Positions 18,694-29,426 are shown, numbered from the stretch's first letter. The stretch: DNA of 52,845 bases from Beijerinckiaceae bacterium (GCA_019745195.1 JAIETL010000074.1:1-52845); one strand, 5' to 3'. The notes: generated by a model from the letters alone, not told the origin. Made by a program: numbers and translations.

Positions 18694-20484
18694 ATGACCG
18701 CATTCCGCCTCCCGCGCGTCGCCGGCCTGCTGCTCGCGCTGACCGCCGTCGCCTTTTTCGGCCTGCATACGGGCGATGCACAGGCCGCCGGGCTCAGTGA
18801 CTTCATGCGGGCCAACATGGCCCCGGTCATGTTCGCGGCTCTCGTCGTCTTTCTGCTGCTGGGCTATCCGGTCGCCTTCGCGCTCGCCGCCAACGGTTTG
18901 TTCTTCGCCATCGTCGGCATCGAACTCGGGCTGTTTCAGGAAAACTTCCTGCAGGCGATGCCGGAGCGCATCTACGGCACGATGAACAACGACGTGCTGC
19001 TGGCGATCCCGTTCTTCACCTTCATGGGGCTGGTGCTGGAGCGCTCGGGCATGGCCGAGGACCTGCTCGACACGATCGGCCAGCTCTTCGGGCCGGTGCG
19101 CGGTGGCCTTGCCTACGCCGTCATCTTCGTCGGCGCGCTTCTGGCCGCCACGACCGGCGTGGTCGCCGCCTCCGTGATCTCGATGGGCCTGATCTCGCTG
19201 CCCATCATGCTGCGCTACGGCTATGATAGACGCCTTGCGTCCGGCGTCATCGCGGCTTCCGGCACGCTGGCGCAGATCATCCCGCCCTCGCTCGTCCTGA
19301 TCGTGCTCGCCGACCAGCTCGGCCGCTCGGTCGGCGACATGTACGAAGGCGCCTTCATTCCCGGTCTCGTGCTCTCGGCGATGTATGCCGGCTATGTCTT
19401 CCTCGTCACCGTTGTCTATCCCAAGCGTGCGCCCGGCCTGCCGCCGGAAGCCCAGACGCTGCGCGACGCCGACGGCGTCACCCGCCGCTTCTCGCTGCTG
19501 GTGGTGACGGTGCTCTCCTTCGCCCTCGGCTACGCCTATATGAAGTTCTTCACCACGGTGAAGGCCGGCGCCGATTTCGTCGTGTTGCTGATGTCGATCG
19601 CGGTCGGTGTCTCCTTCGTCATCGCGCTGGTCAACAAATATCTGCGGCTGAACCTGCTCTCGCGCATGGCCGAGCAGGTCATCTTCGTGATGGTGCCGCC
19701 GCTGGCGCTGATCTTCCTCGTGCTCGGCACCATCTTCATCGGTCTGGCCACCCCGACCGAGGGCGGCGCGATGGGCGCGGCCGGCGCGATCCTGCTGGCG
19801 ATCGGAAAGCGCCGGCTCTCCTTCGACCTGCTCAAGCAGGCGACGGAATCGACCGCCAAGCTCTCGGCCTTCGTGCTGTTCATCCTGGTCGGCGCGCGCG
19901 TCTTCTCGCTGACCTTCTACGGCGTCAACGGCCATGTCTGGGTCGAGCATCTGCTGATCGGCCTGCCGGGCGGCGCGACGGGCTTCCTGATCGTCGTCAA
20001 CGTGATGGTGTTCCTGCTCGCCTTCTTCCTCGATTTCTTCGAGCTCGCCTTCATCATCGTGCCGCTGCTCGGGCCTGCGGCCGAAAAACTCGGCATCGAC
20101 CTGATCTGGTTCGGCGTCATCCTCGGCGTGAACATGCAGACCTCGTTCATGCACCCGCCCTTCGGCTTCGCGCTGTTCTACCTGCGCTCGGTCGCGCCCA
20201 AGGACCGCTATCGCGACAAGGTCACCGGGATGATGATGGAGCCTGTCACCACCGGGCAGATCTACTGGGGGGCCGTGCCCTTCGTGGTGATCCAGTGCAT
20301 CATGGTCGCGCTGGTGATCGCGGTCCCGCAGATGGTGATGCATTACAAGGCGTCCGCCATCCAGCTCGACCAGAAGTCGATCGACAAGCAGTTCGACTCG
20401 ATCCAGATCCCCGGCTTCGGCGCGCCGGGCGGCGGCCTGCCGGGGCTCGATCTCAACGCCCCGCCCGCGCTCAACTTGAATTGA
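18694..20484 (+). CDS. TRAP transporter large permease (DctM family, extended)
   Basis: A 596-aa large permease that drives Na+-coupled uptake of a substrate handed over by a periplasmic DctP protein. Family motifs: VMFAALVVFLLLGYPVAFAL, LAIPFFTFMGLVLERSGMAEDLLD, GALLAATTGVVAASVISMGL and SGVIAASGTLAQIIPPS; later FIGLATPTEGGAMGA and SFMHPPFGFALFYL. It is about 150 residues longer than a typical DctM, from an internal insertion (about residues 245-330) and a Gly/Pro-rich cytoplasmic tail, as in the long mannitol/chloroaromatic-type subfamily. No DctP gene is adjacent. The next gene starts 5 bp after its stop. Confidence 0.9.
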   Translation: MTAFRLPRVAGLLLALTAVAFFGLHTGDAQAAGLSDFMRANMAPVMFAALVVFLLLGYPVAFALAANGLFFAIVGIELGLFQENFLQAMPERIYGTMNNDVLLAIPFFTFMGLVLERSGMAEDLLDTIGQLFGPVRGGLAYAVIFVGALLAATTGVVAASVISMGLISLPIMLRYGYDRRLASGVIAASGTLAQIIPPSLVLIVLADQLGRSVGDMYEGAFIPGLVLSAMYAGYVFLVTVVYPKRAPGLPPEAQTLRDADGVTRRFSLLVVTVLSFALGYAYMKFFTTVKAGADFVVLLMSIAVGVSFVIALVNKYLRLNLLSRMAEQVIFVMVPPLALIFLVLGTIFIGLATPTEGGAMGAAGAILLAIGKRRLSFDLLKQATESTAKLSAFVLFILVGARVFSLTFYGVNGHVWVEHLLIGLPGGATGFLIVVNVMVFLLAFFLDFFELAFIIVPLLGPAAEKLGIDLIWFGVILGVNMQTSFMHPPFGFALFYLRSVAPKDRYRDKVTGMMMEPVTTGQIYWGAVPFVVIQCIMVALVIAVPQMVMHYKASAIQLDQKSIDKQFDSIQIPGFGAPGGGLPGLDLNAPPALNLN

Positions 20485-20489
20485 CGACG

Positions 20490-21932
20490 ATGACAGCGCC
20501 CCATCCTCGCCGGGGCGGCTGGCCCTGCTCTCTCGCAGCCGGTCTGATCGCGCTCTGCGCCAGCGCCACGAGCGCATCCGCCGCCGGAGACATCGGCGGC
20601 GCGACCATGGGCTTCGCCTGGGCGCTGCCCTTCGCCGGCATGCTGCTGTCGATCGCGCTCGGGCCGATCCTGTTCCCGCATTTCTGGGAGCTCAATTACG
20701 GCAAGTTCGCCGCCTTTTGGGCGGTGCTGGTGCTCGTGCCGCTGGTGCTGTTTCGCGGCTTCGATCCCGCGATGGGCGCGCTGATCCATACGGCGGCGCT
20801 CGAATACATTCCCTTCATCATCCTGCTCTTCGCGCTGTTCACCATCGCGGGCGGCATCCTGATCATGGGCAATCTCGACGGCACGCCCGCGACCAACACG
20901 ACCCTGCTCGCCATCGGCACATTGATGGCGAGTTTCGTCGGCACCACCGGCGCGTCGATCATCATGATCCGCCCTGTCCTGCGAGCCAATGACGACCGGC
21001 GCTTCAACGTCCATGTCGTCGTTTTCTTCATCTTCCTCGTCTCGAATATCGGCGGTTCGCTGACGCCGCTCGGCGACCCGCCGCTGTTCCTCGGCTTCCT
21101 GCGCGGCGTCGATTTCTTCTGGACGACGACGCATCTGCTGCCCGAGACCGGGCTTGCGGTCGTGATCCTGCTCGTACTCTTCTACGCGCTGGACACGTAT
21201 TTCTTCCGCAAGGAGGAAGGCTACCCGCCGCTGAAGGACCCGACGCCCGACCGCGCCATCAAGCTCTACGGCAAGGTCAATTTCGTGCTGCTCGGCGGCG
21301 TCATCGCAGCCATCCTGATGTCGGCGAGCTGGAAGCCGGGCGTCGTCTTCGACCTCCACGGCGTCAAGGTCGAGCTCCAGAACATCGTGCGAGACGTCGT
21401 CCTGCTCGGGCTGGCGGGGCTTTCGCTGATCCTGACGCCGCAGCAGGTCCGCGCCGGCAACGAGTTCACCTGGGGGCCGATCAAGGAGGTCGCCAAGCTG
21501 TTCGCCGGCATCTTCGTCTGCATCATCCCAGTGCTGGCGATGCTACAGGCGGGGCGCAACGGAGCGTTCTCGGGTCTCGTCGCCTTGGTCTCCAACCCCG
21601 ACGGCAGCAACAACACGGTCGCCTATTTCTGGCTGACCGGCATCCTGTCGTCCTTCCTCGACAACGCGCCGACCTATCTCGTCTTCTTCGAGCTTGCCGG
21701 CGGCAACCCACAGACGCTGATGACGACCGGCGCGCTGACTCTTGCCGCCATCTCGGCGGGCGCGGTCTTCATGGGCGCCAACACCTATATCGGCAACGCG
21801 CCCAACTTCATGGTCTACGCCATCGCCAAGGACCGGAAGGTCAAGATGCCGAGCTTCTTCGGCTACATGGTCTGGTCCGGCGCGATCCTGATCCCGCTCT
21901 TCCTGCTGCAGACGGTGGTGTTCTTCAGGTAG
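20490..21932 (+). CDS. CitMHS_2/NhaD-like sodium:proton antiporter or organic-anion carrier
   Basis: A 480-aa membrane protein of the ion transporter superfamily (ArsB/NhaD/CitMHS_2 type). It has a leading signal-like segment (~12-33), then about 11-12 helices. Duplicated hairpin loops typical of the fold are visible: VGTTGASIIMIRPVL near 148, SNIGGSLTPLGDPPLFLG near 184, and in the second half SSFLDNAPTYLVFFELAG near 388 and MGANTYIGNAPNFMVYAIA near 429. It starts 5 bp after the dctM stop, so it is almost certainly co-translated with the TRAP permease. Whether it exchanges Na+/H+ or moves a carboxylate cannot be decided here. Confidence 0.83.
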   Translation: MTAPHPRRGGWPCSLAAGLIALCASATSASAAGDIGGATMGFAWALPFAGMLLSIALGPILFPHFWELNYGKFAAFWAVLVLVPLVLFRGFDPAMGALIHTAALEYIPFIILLFALFTIAGGILIMGNLDGTPATNTTLLAIGTLMASFVGTTGASIIMIRPVLRANDDRRFNVHVVVFFIFLVSNIGGSLTPLGDPPLFLGFLRGVDFFWTTTHLLPETGLAVVILLVLFYALDTYFFRKEEGYPPLKDPTPDRAIKLYGKVNFVLLGGVIAAILMSASWKPGVVFDLHGVKVELQNIVRDVVLLGLAGLSLILTPQQVRAGNEFTWGPIKEVAKLFAGIFVCIIPVLAMLQAGRNGAFSGLVALVSNPDGSNNTVAYFWLTGILSSFLDNAPTYLVFFELAGGNPQTLMTTGALTLAAISAGAVFMGANTYIGNAPNFMVYAIAKDRKVKMPSFFGYMVWSGAILIPLFLLQTVVFFR

Positions 21933-21944
21933 GCACTGGCATCG

Positions 21945-22041
21945 CCGTCACGCTCGGCCTTGTGCCGAGCATCCACGGCTTGCCACGCTGATGCGCGCAC
22001 GACCGAAGACGTGGATGGTCGGGACAAGCCCGACCATGGCG
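21945..22041. repeat. dispersed palindromic repeat element
   Basis: Two arms form a large imperfect palindrome. The left arm (21945-21979) contains GTGCCGAGCATCCACGG and the right arm (22008-22041) contains CGTGGATGGTCGGGACAAG; CATCCACG and CGTGGATG pair exactly. Elements with this wording (GTGGATGG..GGGACAAGCCCGACCATG) are frequent intergenic repeats in Rhizobiales by my recollection. Located directly after the antiporter gene. Confidence 0.6.
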
Positions 22042-22054
22042 TGGAACTGGGCTC

Positions 22055-22255
22055 ATGACCAATGTGCTGGAATTCATTCTCGTCGTCGTGATCAGCGTCG
22101 CGATGATGGTCTACGTCGTCGCGCAATCCTTCAGCGACGTCTCGAAATCTCCGCCGCTCGGGTTGCCGTTCTATTGTTGGGCCTTGCTGCCATTCATTTA
22201 TCTCGCCGCCCGTCTGCTGATCAGGCGGCTATCGTCACGGCCAAGGCAGCGCTGA
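22055..22255 (+). CDS. small two-helix membrane protein
   Basis: A 66-aa frame with two hydrophobic helices (LEFILVVVISVAMMVYVV and PFYCWALLPFIYLAARLLI) and a basic C-terminus (RRLSSRPRQR), a believable small inner-membrane protein with both ends on the same side. GC and codon use are slightly lower than in the neighbours. No family recognised. The ATG lies 14 bp after a dispersed repeat, and the gene ends 6 bp from the stop of the convergent DUF4105 gene. Confidence 0.45.
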   Translation: MTNVLEFILVVVISVAMMVYVVAQSFSDVSKSPPLGLPFYCWALLPFIYLAARLLIRRLSSRPRQR

Positions 22256-22261
22256 CGGAAT

Positions 22262-23269
22262 TCAGCGTCGCCCCTCCGGCACACCCTGGCGTATCCTCGC
22301 CGAAAATGCCGGATCGTCGAGCGCCACCGCCCGCGCCCTCTCGCCGATGCGTCCCTCGGTTACCAGCGCATCCAGCGGGATATCCGTCCTGACCGCGCCG
22401 ATGCGCTGGAGATAGCCCGGCAGATAGCCTGACAGCAGCACGCGCGGGTCGAGCGGAAGCGAGACACGCCAGCCGGGCGCGACCGAGCCGACGATATTAT
22501 AGACCACCGTCGTGCAGTTGGTCGTCAACGTGTTGTACCAGCGCGGCGTGGCGCTCAGCCGGTTGACGTCCGCGGCATAGGCCAGCAGCACGTCGCGCGC
22601 CTGCGTCGGCGTGGCGGCCAGCCTGAACAGCCGGACATCTTCTTTCCGCGCATGGCTGCGTAAGCCCACGAGGTCGCGCTCGGTCGCCGCGACATAGGCC
22701 ATCTCATAGGTCCGGAAGAAGCCCGCCAGCGAGGACCATTCCTCGCCCTGCTCGCGCCGGACCTCGATCGAGAAGGTCAGCGGCGGCTGATCGGAGAAGG
22801 TGAAGGAGACGAGCAGATGCGCGATCGCCTCGCCCGACCAGTAGGACAGGAAGAGGTCGGCGCCCTCGATCTTCGTCAGGTCGTAGCGCTTCGTCGCCCA
22901 GCGCTGGTCGTAGTCCTGCTCCGTGCGCCAGGCGAAATCGCGCAGATTGGTGACGGTCAGGATTTCGCCCTCGCGCGCGATCTGTGGCAGGCGGGCGAGT
23001 TCGGGGATCCAGTTGCGCTCATGGCTGGGTTTGAGGCCTGCCCACCAGCCGAGCAGCCCGACGAAGATCACCGCGAAGGACAGCGGCAGCCTTGCCGCGC
23101 CGGTCCAAAGGCCCGTCGCGCCGGCGAGCCCGGCGATGCCGAAACCGATCGCGCCGAGAATGGCGGTCGCGCCAGCGAGGCGAAACAGCAGCAGGCCGCA
23201 GCCCCAGGCTGTCGCGCCGAGGATGATGAGGGTGGCGAGGATGCGAAAGGCGAGGATCAGCAGCGACAT
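22262..23269 (-). CDS. DUF4105 domain membrane protein (Lnb N-terminal periplasmic domain type)
   Basis: A 335-aa protein. Two or three N-terminal hydrophobic segments (about 1-80: LILAFRILATLIILGATAWG, LGAIGFGIAGLAGATGLW, LSFAVIFVGLLGWWAGL) anchor a periplasmic DUF4105 domain. Family hallmarks are VTNLRDFAWRTEQDYDQRW near 105 and, later, the cysteine-peptidase-like WYNTLTTNCTTVVYNI near 248, with Asn-Cys as a candidate nucleophile. The related Lnb enzymes are lipoprotein intramolecular transacylases; this one lacks the long membrane C-terminus. The ATG at 23269 was preferred to an in-frame ATG 11 codons upstream. Confidence 0.8.
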   Translation of the reverse strand: MSLLILAFRILATLIILGATAWGCGLLLFRLAGATAILGAIGFGIAGLAGATGLWTGAARLPLSFAVIFVGLLGWWAGLKPSHERNWIPELARLPQIAREGEILTVTNLRDFAWRTEQDYDQRWATKRYDLTKIEGADLFLSYWSGEAIAHLLVSFTFSDQPPLTFSIEVRREQGEEWSSLAGFFRTYEMAYVAATERDLVGLRSHARKEDVRLFRLAATPTQARDVLLAYAADVNRLSATPRWYNTLTTNCTTVVYNIVGSVAPGWRVSLPLDPRVLLSGYLPGYLQRIGAVRTDIPLDALVTEGRIGERARAVALDDPAFSARIRQGVPEGRR

Positions 23270-23303
23270 GGCAGCGCTCTGCCCGGCGGGAGTCCGGCGC
23301 ATT

Positions 23304-23463
23304 CCCCTCCCCCTCGTGGGGAGGGGTCAGGGGTGGGGGGCGAGCGACCGGGCGAGCGCATTGAAAGAGGGGCGACCAGATAACGGTTCGACCGAAATGC
23401 AAGCGACGTCTCGCCCGGTCGCTCGCCCCCCATCCCTATCCCTTCCCCACAAGGGGGAAGGGA
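23304..23463. repeat. REP doublet (REPIN-like) palindromic element
   Basis: Two ~53-bp arms (23304-23356 and 23410-23463) are inverted copies with about six mismatches. Each arm holds its own short hairpin (CCCCTCCCC..GGGGAGGGG type) followed by the conserved GGGGGGCGAGCGACCGGGC. The arms are separated by 53 bp. Two REP units in inverted orientation between the DUF4105 gene and the pckA 3' end fit the REPIN layout. No transposase of the RAYT type is in the window. Confidence 0.8.
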
Positions 23464-23495
23464 AGAGCCATGTCTCCAATCGTCTCGGTTCAACC

Positions 23496-25106
<1,611 letters not shown>

Positions 25107-25297
25107 TGATGTCCTCCCGGGACGCGGCCGCCTGACGCAACCGCTCTGGTTCTGCAACGAAGAAGCCAGGGCCGATACTGTGGCCGGCATGGCAAGAAGG
25201 GCGAAGGGTGGCAGGCTCTTAAGCCCATGATGACGCCGGCTCAAGTCATCGGAAAGTCTCGGATCGGGAGAAACTGATATTAATCGATTGAATAAGA

Positions 25298-26110
25298 TCA
25301 GCGTGGTGAATCAGGCGCTTGGGCTGCCGCGCGAGCCTGCGCAGCCATATCTGCCAGAATCTTGCGCAGCGGGCCGGGCCCATCGACCGGCGCGGGAAAG
25401 GGCAGGCGCAGCACGGCGTCGCCGAGCGCGAGATCGAGCCCGTCGGGATCGAGCCCCGTGGCGCGCCAGTTGCCCTTGCGCGCGCCGAGCAGGCCGGTCG
25501 CATAGAGATGCAGCGCGTCGGCATGATCCTCGTTCATGTGGGCGACCGCGCCGGCCTCGATATCGGCCAGCGCCTCCGCGGCGGCTGCATTGCTGAGGAT
25601 GTCGGATGCCGCGAGTTCATAGGCCCGGCCGAAACCGCCATTCAGGCTGGCGCCGAGAACCTCCAGAGAAAAGAACGAGAAATCGCCGAAATCGGCATAG
25701 AGCGCGGCCTTGGGCTGCCGCGCCAGGAAGCGCCGCCGCACGCGCTCGCCCTCCGGTGTTTCACGGGAAACGCGCCGCGCGGCGAGTTTGAGCGTGATGC
25801 GCGCATGGGCCAGCGGGTCGCCCTTGCCGGTGTTTGCGATCAGCAGGGAGGCTCTGCGGTCCGCGATCAGGTTGCCGGTATGGGCGGACAGGGCGGAAAC
25901 CAGGATCAGCGGCGTCCCGTCGACATCCGTTGCGAGACTGACGAGGCTGGAGGCGGGGTGCCCGTCGCGTCCAAGGCTCGCCAATGCCCCGGAACGGGCG
26001 GAGCGCAGCAGGCCTCGCGCGAGCGTTCGCGCGGCTTCATCGGTCGGCCTGATCGGGTCCGTCTTCGGTCGCCCAGGATCGTCAGCGGACTTTGTGGCGT
26101 CGTCGGTCAT
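25298..26110 (-). CDS. HugZ-like heme/pyridoxamine oxidase-fold protein
   Basis: A 270-aa protein with an N-terminal FMN-binding split barrel of the pyridoxamine 5'-phosphate oxidase family ([24 protein letters not shown] near 35, [19 protein letters not shown] near 95) and a C-terminal DUF2470 domain with the histidine-rich [17 protein letters not shown] near 195. This is the HugZ architecture; characterised members degrade or bind heme, but in alphaproteobacteria the role is mostly inferred. The ATG at 26110 matches the family; it diverges from chvI, leaving 152 bp for both promoters. Confidence 0.83.
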   Translation of the reverse strand: MTDDATKSADDPGRPKTDPIRPTDEAARTLARGLLRSARSGALASLGRDGHPASSLVSLATDVDGTPLILVSALSAHTGNLIADRRASLLIANTGKGDPLAHARITLKLAARRVSRETPEGERVRRRFLARQPKAALYADFGDFSFFSLEVLGASLNGGFGRAYELAASDILSNAAAAEALADIEAGAVAHMNEDHADALHLYATGLLGARKGNWRATGLDPDGLDLALGDAVLRLPFPAPVDGPGPLRKILADMAAQARAAAQAPDSPR

Positions 26111-26262
26111 GGAACCCCATTGGAACCTCGCGGGCGGAAAAAGGTTTTTTGTCTTATGGCGTAGCGAGATCGCCGCGCCATCGCTAGATTGCAGCCATGG
26201 TTTGGCCGCTCTCTCGCGTGAGTGGACCTTGAATTGCAACGAGCCGAAGAGGCCCCGAGATT

Positions 26263-26964
26263 ATGCCAACCATTGCGCTGGTCGACGACGACCGCAACAT
26301 CCTGACGTCCGTGTCGATCGCTCTCGAGGCCGAGGGCTACCGGATCATGACCTATACCGACGGCGCGTCGGCGCTGGACGGGTTGAAGCAGAACCCGCCG
26401 GATCTGGCCATCTTCGACATCAAGATGCCGCGCATGGACGGCATGGAGCTGCTGCGCCGCCTGCGCCAGAAGTCGGATCTGCCGGTGATCTTCCTGACCT
26501 CGAAGGACGAGGAGATCGACGAGCTTTTCGGCCTGAAGATGGGCGCCGACGATTTCATCAGGAAGCCGTTCTCGCAGCGCCTGCTGGTCGAGCGCGTCAA
26601 GGCGATCCTGCGCCGCGCCGGGGCCAAGGACGCGGCCGCCCCCGCCCGGCCCGAGGACGCCAAGGCGCTCGAGCGCGGCCTGCTCCGCATGGACCCCGAG
26701 CGTCACACCTGCACCTGGAAGGGCGAGCCGGTGACGCTGACCGTGACCGAATTCCTGATCCTGCAATCGCTGGCGCAGCGGCCGGGCGTGGTGAAGAGCC
26801 GCAACGCTCTGATGGACGCGGCCTATGACGATGAGGTCTATGTCGACGACCGCACCATCGACAGCCACATCAAGCGCCTGCGCAAGAAGTTCAACCAGGT
26901 CGACATCGACTTCGACATGATCGAGACCCTGTACGGCGTCGGCTACCGTTTCAAGGAAGGCTGA
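26263..26964 (+). CDS. chvI: response regulator ChvI
   Basis: A 233-aa OmpR/PhoB-family regulator. The receiver domain (1-120) has the acidic pair and phospho-acceptor VDDD (8-10) and Asp52 (in [16 protein letters not shown]), Thr83 and Lys105 (FIRKPFS). The C-terminal winged helix (about 135-230) ends with [19 protein letters not shown] and [13 protein letters not shown]. Together with ChvG it controls envelope, acid and host-adaptation genes in Rhizobiales. ChvG follows after a gap that contains a dispersed repeat. Confidence 0.95.
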   Translation: MPTIALVDDDRNILTSVSIALEAEGYRIMTYTDGASALDGLKQNPPDLAIFDIKMPRMDGMELLRRLRQKSDLPVIFLTSKDEEIDELFGLKMGADDFIRKPFSQRLLVERVKAILRRAGAKDAAAPARPEDAKALERGLLRMDPERHTCTWKGEPVTLTVTEFLILQSLAQRPGVVKSRNALMDAAYDDEVYVDDRTIDSHIKRLRKKFNQVDIDFDMIETLYGVGYRFKEG

Positions 26965-26997
26965 AACAAAAGGCTTCCGCTTGGCGCAAAAGTGCGC

Positions 26998-27090
26998 CGT
27001 CATCCCGGACAAGCGAAGCGCAGCTCCGGGATCCATCATGGAGCAGGACGGCCCTCTATGATGGATCCCGGCGCAAGGCCGGGATGACGG
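26998..27090. repeat. dispersed palindromic repeat, copy 1 (between chvI and chvG)
   Basis: A 93-bp palindromic element. Left arm GTCATCCCGGACAAGCG, then CTCCGGGATCCATCAT; the right arm ATGATGGATCCCGG ends CCGGGATGACGG. The same element with a different middle occurs at 36517-36627. GTCATCCCGG...CCGGGATGAC is a very common intergenic repeat in alphaproteobacteria. A transcript through it would fold into a long stem inside the chvI-chvG message. Confidence 0.85.
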
Positions 27091-27120
27091 CCGGGGCTTC
27101 ATCGGGATACACCGAACACC

Positions 27121-28920
27121 ATGGCCACGATCGAGAGCGAGCGCAGAGCCGAAATCCGCCCGCAGCCGGCCGTTCCGGCCTGGCGCAGGCGGCTGGCCGT
27201 CTTCGGACGCAGGTTCCTACGGGCGATCTCGGCGCGCGCGGCCTCCAGCCTGACCCGGCGCATCGTCGTTCTCAACCTCGCCGGCCTCGTCGCGCTGCTG
27301 CTCGGCTTCCTCTATCTGAACCAGTTCCGCGAGGGGCTGATCGAATCCCGCGTGCAGAGCCTGCTGACTCAAGGCGAAATCATCGCCGGTGCGATCTCGG
27401 CCTCGGCGACGGTCGAGACCGACACGATCACCATCGACCCGGACAAGCTGCTCCAGCTCCAGGCCGGCGAAAGCGCGGGCCTGACCGAGGACCCGCTCGA
27501 TTTCTCGATCAACCCGGAAAAGGTCGCCCCGCTGCTACGCCGTCTGGTGACGCCGACCAAGACGCGCGCCCGGATCTACGACCGCGAGGGGCTGCTGACG
27601 CTCGATTCGCGCAACCTCTATTCGCGCGGCGACGTGTTGCGTCTCGATTTGCCGCGCCCCGGCGCGACCGACGAGCCGCCTCTGCTGGAGCGGACCTGGA
27701 ACGTGCTGCGCAGCCGGCTGGGCCGCGCCGACCTGCCGATCTATGACGATTTCGCCAACGCCAATGGCCGCGCCTATACCGAGGTGGCGCGCGCTCTGAA
27801 CGGCATTCCCGCCAGTGTGGTGCGCGTCAACACGCGCGGCCAGACCATCGTCTCGGTCGCCGTGCCGGTGCAGCGCTTCCGCACTGTCAAGGGCGCGCTG
27901 CTGCTCTCGACGCAAGGGGGCGACATCGACGCGATCATCGCCTCCGAGCGCTACGCGATCTTCCAGGTCTTCGCGGTCGCCGCCGGCGTCATGATCGTGC
28001 TCTCGGTGCTGCTGGCGGGCACCATCGCCGAGCCGATCCGCAAGCTGGCTGACGCTGCACAGCGCGTGCGCAAGGGCGTCAAGTCGCGCGAGATGATCCC
28101 TGATTTCGCCAGCCGGCATGACGAGATCGGCCATCTCTCCGGTTCGCTGCGCGACATGACCAAGGCGCTCTACAGCCGCATCGAGGCGATCGAGAGCTTC
28201 GCCGCCGACGTGGCCCATGAGCTCAAGAACCCGCTGACCTCGCTGCGCAGCGCGGTCGAGACGCTGCCACTGGCGAAATCCGACGATTCCCGCGCGCGCC
28301 TTCTCGCGGTGATCCAGCATGATGTCCGCCGGCTCGACCGGCTGATCTCGGACATCTCCGACGCCTCGCGGCTGGACGCCGAACTCGCCCGAGACGACTC
28401 CGCTCCGGTGGACATGGCGCAGGTGCTCGACACCGTCGTCTCGGTCCAGAACGAGACGCGGCGCGAGAACCAGCCGCGTATCGATCTCCAGGTCGAGCGG
28501 CGCGGCCAGCGCGCCGCCGGGGCCGGCAGCTTCCTCGTGATCGGGCATGATTCCCGGCTGGGGCAGGTCATCGTCAACCTGATCGACAATGCCCGCTCCT
28601 TCTCGGCTCCGGAGAAACCCGTCCGCGTGTTCCTTGCCCGCGAGGGCAACGAGGTGGTCGTCACGGTCGAGGATGACGGGCCGGGCATCGAGACCCATGC
28701 GCTGGAGCGCGTCTTCGAGCGCTTCTACACCGACCGCCCCAATGAGGGTTTCGGTCAGAATTCGGGCCTCGGCCTGTCGATCTCGCGCCAGATCGTCGAG
28801 GCGCATCGCGGCTCGATCCGCGCCGAGAACCGGCAGGGCCCGCCAGACGCCGATGGCGAGCCGACACGACTGGGCGCGCGCTTCGTCGTGCGCCTGCCAG
28901 CCGTGCCGCTGGCGAGCTGA
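27121..28920 (+). CDS. chvG: sensor histidine kinase ChvG
   Basis: A 599-aa two-helix sensor kinase. A cytoplasmic N-terminal tail is followed by the first helix (IVVLNLAGLVALLLGFLYL, about 48-66), a periplasmic sensor of about 220 residues, the second helix (FAVAAGVMIVLSVLLAG, near 285-301), HAMP, and the H-box FAADVAHELKNPLTSLR with His366. The ATPase domain has VIVNLIDNARSFS (N-box), DDGPGIETHALE (G1), FYTDRPN and SGLGLSISRQI (G2). The preceding chvI is its partner; hprK follows 5 bp after the stop. Confidence 0.95.
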   Translation: MATIESERRAEIRPQPAVPAWRRRLAVFGRRFLRAISARAASSLTRRIVVLNLAGLVALLLGFLYLNQFREGLIESRVQSLLTQGEIIAGAISASATVETDTITIDPDKLLQLQAGESAGLTEDPLDFSINPEKVAPLLRRLVTPTKTRARIYDREGLLTLDSRNLYSRGDVLRLDLPRPGATDEPPLLERTWNVLRSRLGRADLPIYDDFANANGRAYTEVARALNGIPASVVRVNTRGQTIVSVAVPVQRFRTVKGALLLSTQGGDIDAIIASERYAIFQVFAVAAGVMIVLSVLLAGTIAEPIRKLADAAQRVRKGVKSREMIPDFASRHDEIGHLSGSLRDMTKALYSRIEAIESFAADVAHELKNPLTSLRSAVETLPLAKSDDSRARLLAVIQHDVRRLDRLISDISDASRLDAELARDDSAPVDMAQVLDTVVSVQNETRRENQPRIDLQVERRGQRAAGAGSFLVIGHDSRLGQVIVNLIDNARSFSAPEKPVRVFLAREGNEVVVTVEDDGPGIETHALERVFERFYTDRPNEGFGQNSGLGLSISRQIVEAHRGSIRAENRQGPPDADGEPTRLGARFVVRLPAVPLAS

Positions 28921-28925
28921 GCCGC

Positions 28926-29426
28926 ATGGATACAGATAGACGGGCGGGGAGGCGACCGCCGCAGGGCGCGACGGGCCACGCCACGACGGTCGCGATTGGC
29001 GAGGCCGGTGTCCTGATCAGAGGCGCATCCGGCGCGGGCAAAACATCGCTGGCGCTTGCGTTGATCGCGCTTGCCCGTCAGGCCGGGCGCTTTGCAAGGC
29101 TCGTCGCCGACGACCGCACCGCTTTTGTCGCGGCGGGCGGCCGCCTGCTGGCCCGGCCGGTCGCGCCGCTGGAAGGCATCGTCGAACGGCGCGGGCTGGG
29201 CCTCACGCCGGAACCTCATCTGCCGGCCGTCGTCGTCCGGCTCGTCATCGATCTTGCCAAGGCCGAGCCGGCGCGGATGCCGGAGCCGGACCATCTGGTC
29301 GTCTCGATCGAAGGCGTCGATCTGCCTCGCCTCTCCCTGATGGGCCGGCCGGGCGAGGAGCGGCTGGCGCTGGCTGCGCTCGATCTCTTCCTCGATCATG
29401 CGACACTGGATTTCGACAAGTTTTAG
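28926..29426 (+). CDS. hprK: HPr kinase/phosphorylase, short alphaproteobacterial form
   Basis: A 166-aa catalytic-domain-only HPr kinase, about half the length of the Gram-positive enzyme (N-terminal domain absent). Walker A is GASGAGKTSLALALI (33-41), followed by the metal and phosphate segment RLVADDRTAFV near 60. The C-terminal signature usually seen in the long form is not present in full, typical of the shorter alphaproteobacterial class. It phosphorylates a serine on HPr, coupling the PTS branch to carbon and nitrogen state. It begins 5 bp after chvG; EIIA and HPr follow. Confidence 0.9.
   Translation: MDTDRRAGRRPPQGATGHATTVAIGEAGVLIRGASGAGKTSLALALIALARQAGRFARLVADDRTAFVAAGGRLLARPVAPLEGIVERRGLGLTPEPHLPAVVVRLVIDLAKAEPARMPEPDHLVVSIEGVDLPRLSLMGRPGEERLALAALDLFLDHATLDFDKF

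Noticed and set aside
17314..20577. A 1087-codon open frame on the minus strand across the TRAP operon
   Set aside because: Only its 3' end (the 159-aa secreted protein) has protein-like features; the rest is His/Asp/Arg-rich antisense of DctQ and DctM, typical of high-GC shadow frames.
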